Origin: Porphyromonadaceae bacterium UBA7332 | GTDB lineage: Bacteria > Bacteroidota > Bacteroidia > Bacteroidales > UBA7332 | Direction: 5' to 3' | Assembly: GCA_002471225.1 (NCBI GenBank) | Contig: DKPO01000033.1 | Span: forward strand, 1 to 35,017 | Length of the DNA stretch: 35,017 nucleotides | Part shown: positions 34,801-35,017 of the stretch, in pieces | Position numbering within the stretch: the stretch's first letter is position 1 | Layout: each line of letters starts with the position of its first letter | The notes under the pieces: generated by a model | The model's input: only the letters and a program-made list of their open reading frames with translations | What the model was told of the DNA's origin: nothing | Database searches by the model: none | Position numbers and translations under genes: made by a program

Positions 34801-34860
34801 GACAACGGATTCAAACACTCATTCATGGATTCCCTGAAACGTATTATCGGAGCGATGTAA
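31825..34860 (+). CDS. hsdR: Type I restriction-modification system, restriction subunit HsdR
   Basis: The 1011-residue motor-nuclease subunit that translocates DNA and cuts it at a distance from unmethylated sites. The N-terminal nuclease domain holds the PD-(D/E)xK residues D161 (QEIDMVLFLNG) and E175-K177 (TFELKNPWTG). The helicase part has Walker A SAGSGKSN (323-330), the DEAH box (430-433) in VIIDEAHSSQSG, motif III AFTATPKNST, and motif VI-like VQALSRLNRAAP. The C-terminal helical domain binds the methylase core. All catalytic motifs are intact, so the locus should be active. Codon use is G+C-rich like hsdM. Confidence 0.96.
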   Translation: MTSNTTEQALENLIQKTLTGYSIDELKQEGVSESGENSEGYLAGKGYYIGFPDHFDMQFAVDQIRLWHFLQTSQPEEFAKLQKTADYRQRFLTVLDRKIRKYGILHLLKTGIEVEDSHFSLFFVPPVASSSDEVKRRFRQNQFSLTRQVRYNRNHPLQEIDMVLFLNGLPVATFELKNPWTGQTARVNGIRQYKQDRDPAQPLLQFGRCLVHFAMDTDEVYMTTRLRGKDTFFLPFNKGFNHGKGNPPNPYGHKTAYMWEDILTRESLANIIQHFVRMSGQKKEPLDKKTLFFPRYHQLEVVRKLLTEISNKGTGGTYLIQHSAGSGKSNSITWAAYQLIEVYRTGETDKPMFDSVIVVTDRKILDKQISNNINLFSEVQNIVAHADTSADLKRNLENGKRIIITTIQKFPFIVDGIADLSQKNFAVIIDEAHSSQSGTAADNMNRSIGSGSDSLTETDTDTFDWQEAVLSTMLTRKMQGNASYIAFTATPKNSTLERFGTQQPDGTYVPFHLYSMKQAIEEEFILDVLANYTTYKSYYELEKSIEENPLFESARAQKKLRAFVERNPQTIRVKAEIMLDHFLNQVVRRNKLKGKAKAMVATQNIECAIEYYRALQDLLRERGNPFKILIAFSGKKKVNGIELTEDSLNGFAGKDINEKFDTDEYRMLVVANKFLTGFDQPKLTAMYIDKKLKDVLAVQALSRLNRAAPKYGKKTEDLFILDFFNSTDDMKRSFDPFYTATSLSGTTDISVLDNLRDDLNNADIYEWSEVESFCQKYFDNADASELSPIIDTVAARFNDDPDFTDDDKADFKIKAKQFVKIYGQTAALIPNEVVKWELLFWFLKFLIPKLIVRNPDQDKLDELLDSIDLSTYGLERVKLNQTIELDETEATVDPQNPGIRGVHTKEEDKDPLDMIIKSFNERYFQGWDATPEEQRVKFVNIARHMQAHPDFVSKFVNNIDSQTRELAFEKIFNEVMNKQRRAELELYKQIAQDNGFKHSFMDSLKRIIGAM

Positions 34861-34891
34861 AGTACATACAAATAACAAATGGTAAACTATT

Positions 34892-34945
34892 GGTGCTGAT
34901 TGGGTGCTGATTGGGTGCTGATTGGTGCTGATTGGGTGTCGATTC
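34892..34945 (+). repeat. Short tandem repeat array after hsdR
   Basis: Five contiguous units: GGTGCTGATTG at 34892-34902, 34903-34913 and 34924-34934, a 10-bp unit lacking the last G at 34914-34923, and a variant GGTGTCGATTC at 34935-34945. The variant unit forms the left arm of the following hairpin. Confidence 0.92.
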
Positions 34946-34964
34946 AAAAGGTGAATCGACACCC
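34934..34964 (+). terminator. Hairpin after hsdR, possible terminator
   Basis: Perfect 12-bp stem GGGTGTCGATTC / GAATCGACACCC (34934-34945 with 34953-34964) with a 7-nt loop, followed only by TTTATG. It is 74 bp after the hsdR stop codon. The short T-run makes it a weak terminator, but it may be helped by the stem's stability. Confidence 0.6.
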
Positions 34965-34997
34965 TTTATGTGTTGATATATAAATACTTACCGCGTT

Positions 34998-35017
34998 GGT
35001 GTCGATAGTGTCGATTC
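34998..35017 (+). repeat. Further GTGTCGAT units at the window edge
   Basis: GGTGTCGATA (34998-35007) and GTGTCGATTC (35008-35017) repeat the arm sequence of the upstream hairpin. The window ends in the second unit, so the array may continue beyond it. Confidence 0.7.

Noticed and set aside
34892..34945. Tandem units that might be a CRISPR array
   Set aside because: The units are 10-11 bp and contiguous with no spacers, and no cas gene is in the window.

Overview
The window reads as chromosomal DNA of a Bacteroidota member, most likely order Bacteroidales (a Dysgonomonas- or Parabacteroides-like genus; I cannot fix the genus). The reasons are promoter -7 boxes of the TAnnTTTG type, weak Shine-Dalgarno sequences, a 6-bladed beta-propeller lipoprotein, a DUF4290 protein, an HU-CCDC81/SPOR protein and a bacterial V-type ATPase operon with a DUF2764 gene. 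Most of the window is AT-rich core genome. The last 7 kb is visibly richer in G+C and looks acquired.

Left part, all read leftward: purA (adenylosuccinate synthetase), a Fur-family regulator, an AlkD-like DNA alkylation repair protein, a P-type Ca2+-transporting ATPase, then a seven-gene V-type ATPase operon in the order ntpE, DUF2764, ntpA, ntpB, ntpD, ntpI, ntpK (12840 down to 5360). The ring subunit carries a complete set of Na+ ligands, so the rotary enzyme is predicted to move sodium. A second leftward operon, tsaB - DUF4290 - murA - rimM - ABC ATPase (17438 down to 13266), joins tRNA modification, peptidoglycan precursor synthesis and ribosome maturation. Its MurA has Asp instead of the fosfomycin-reactive Cys.

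Middle part: a divergent promoter region at about 17.5 kb starts the rightward yicC - gmk - truA operon, which ends at a strong terminator. A beta-propeller lipoprotein gene follows and converges on a leftward HU/SPOR protein gene through a bidirectional terminator. A PH-domain protein gene and dnaB are also leftward. ispE and recQ are read rightward from the dnaB divergence.

Right part: after the recQ terminator comes a complete type I restriction-modification locus, hsdM - hsdS - hsdR (28009-34860), with its own promoter. hsdS has two AT-rich target recognition domains, each preceded by a nearly identical 63-bp repeat and each followed by a nearly identical 30-bp repeat, an architecture suited to domain exchange. 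The 176-bp hsdM-hsdS spacer contains three related segments that can form two mutually exclusive hairpins ahead of a terminator-like hairpin; this may set the ratio of methylase to specificity subunit. The window ends in a short tandem array of GGTGCTGATTG-like units that runs into a perfect 12-bp hairpin built from a related sequence.

I saw no rRNA, tRNA, insertion sequence, CRISPR array or prophage gene. I found no clearly undescribed multi-gene system. The most unusual points are the hsdM-hsdS spacer, the recombination-ready hsdS, the terminal repeat array, the minimal V-ATPase with DUF2764, and a possible operator in the fur promoter.
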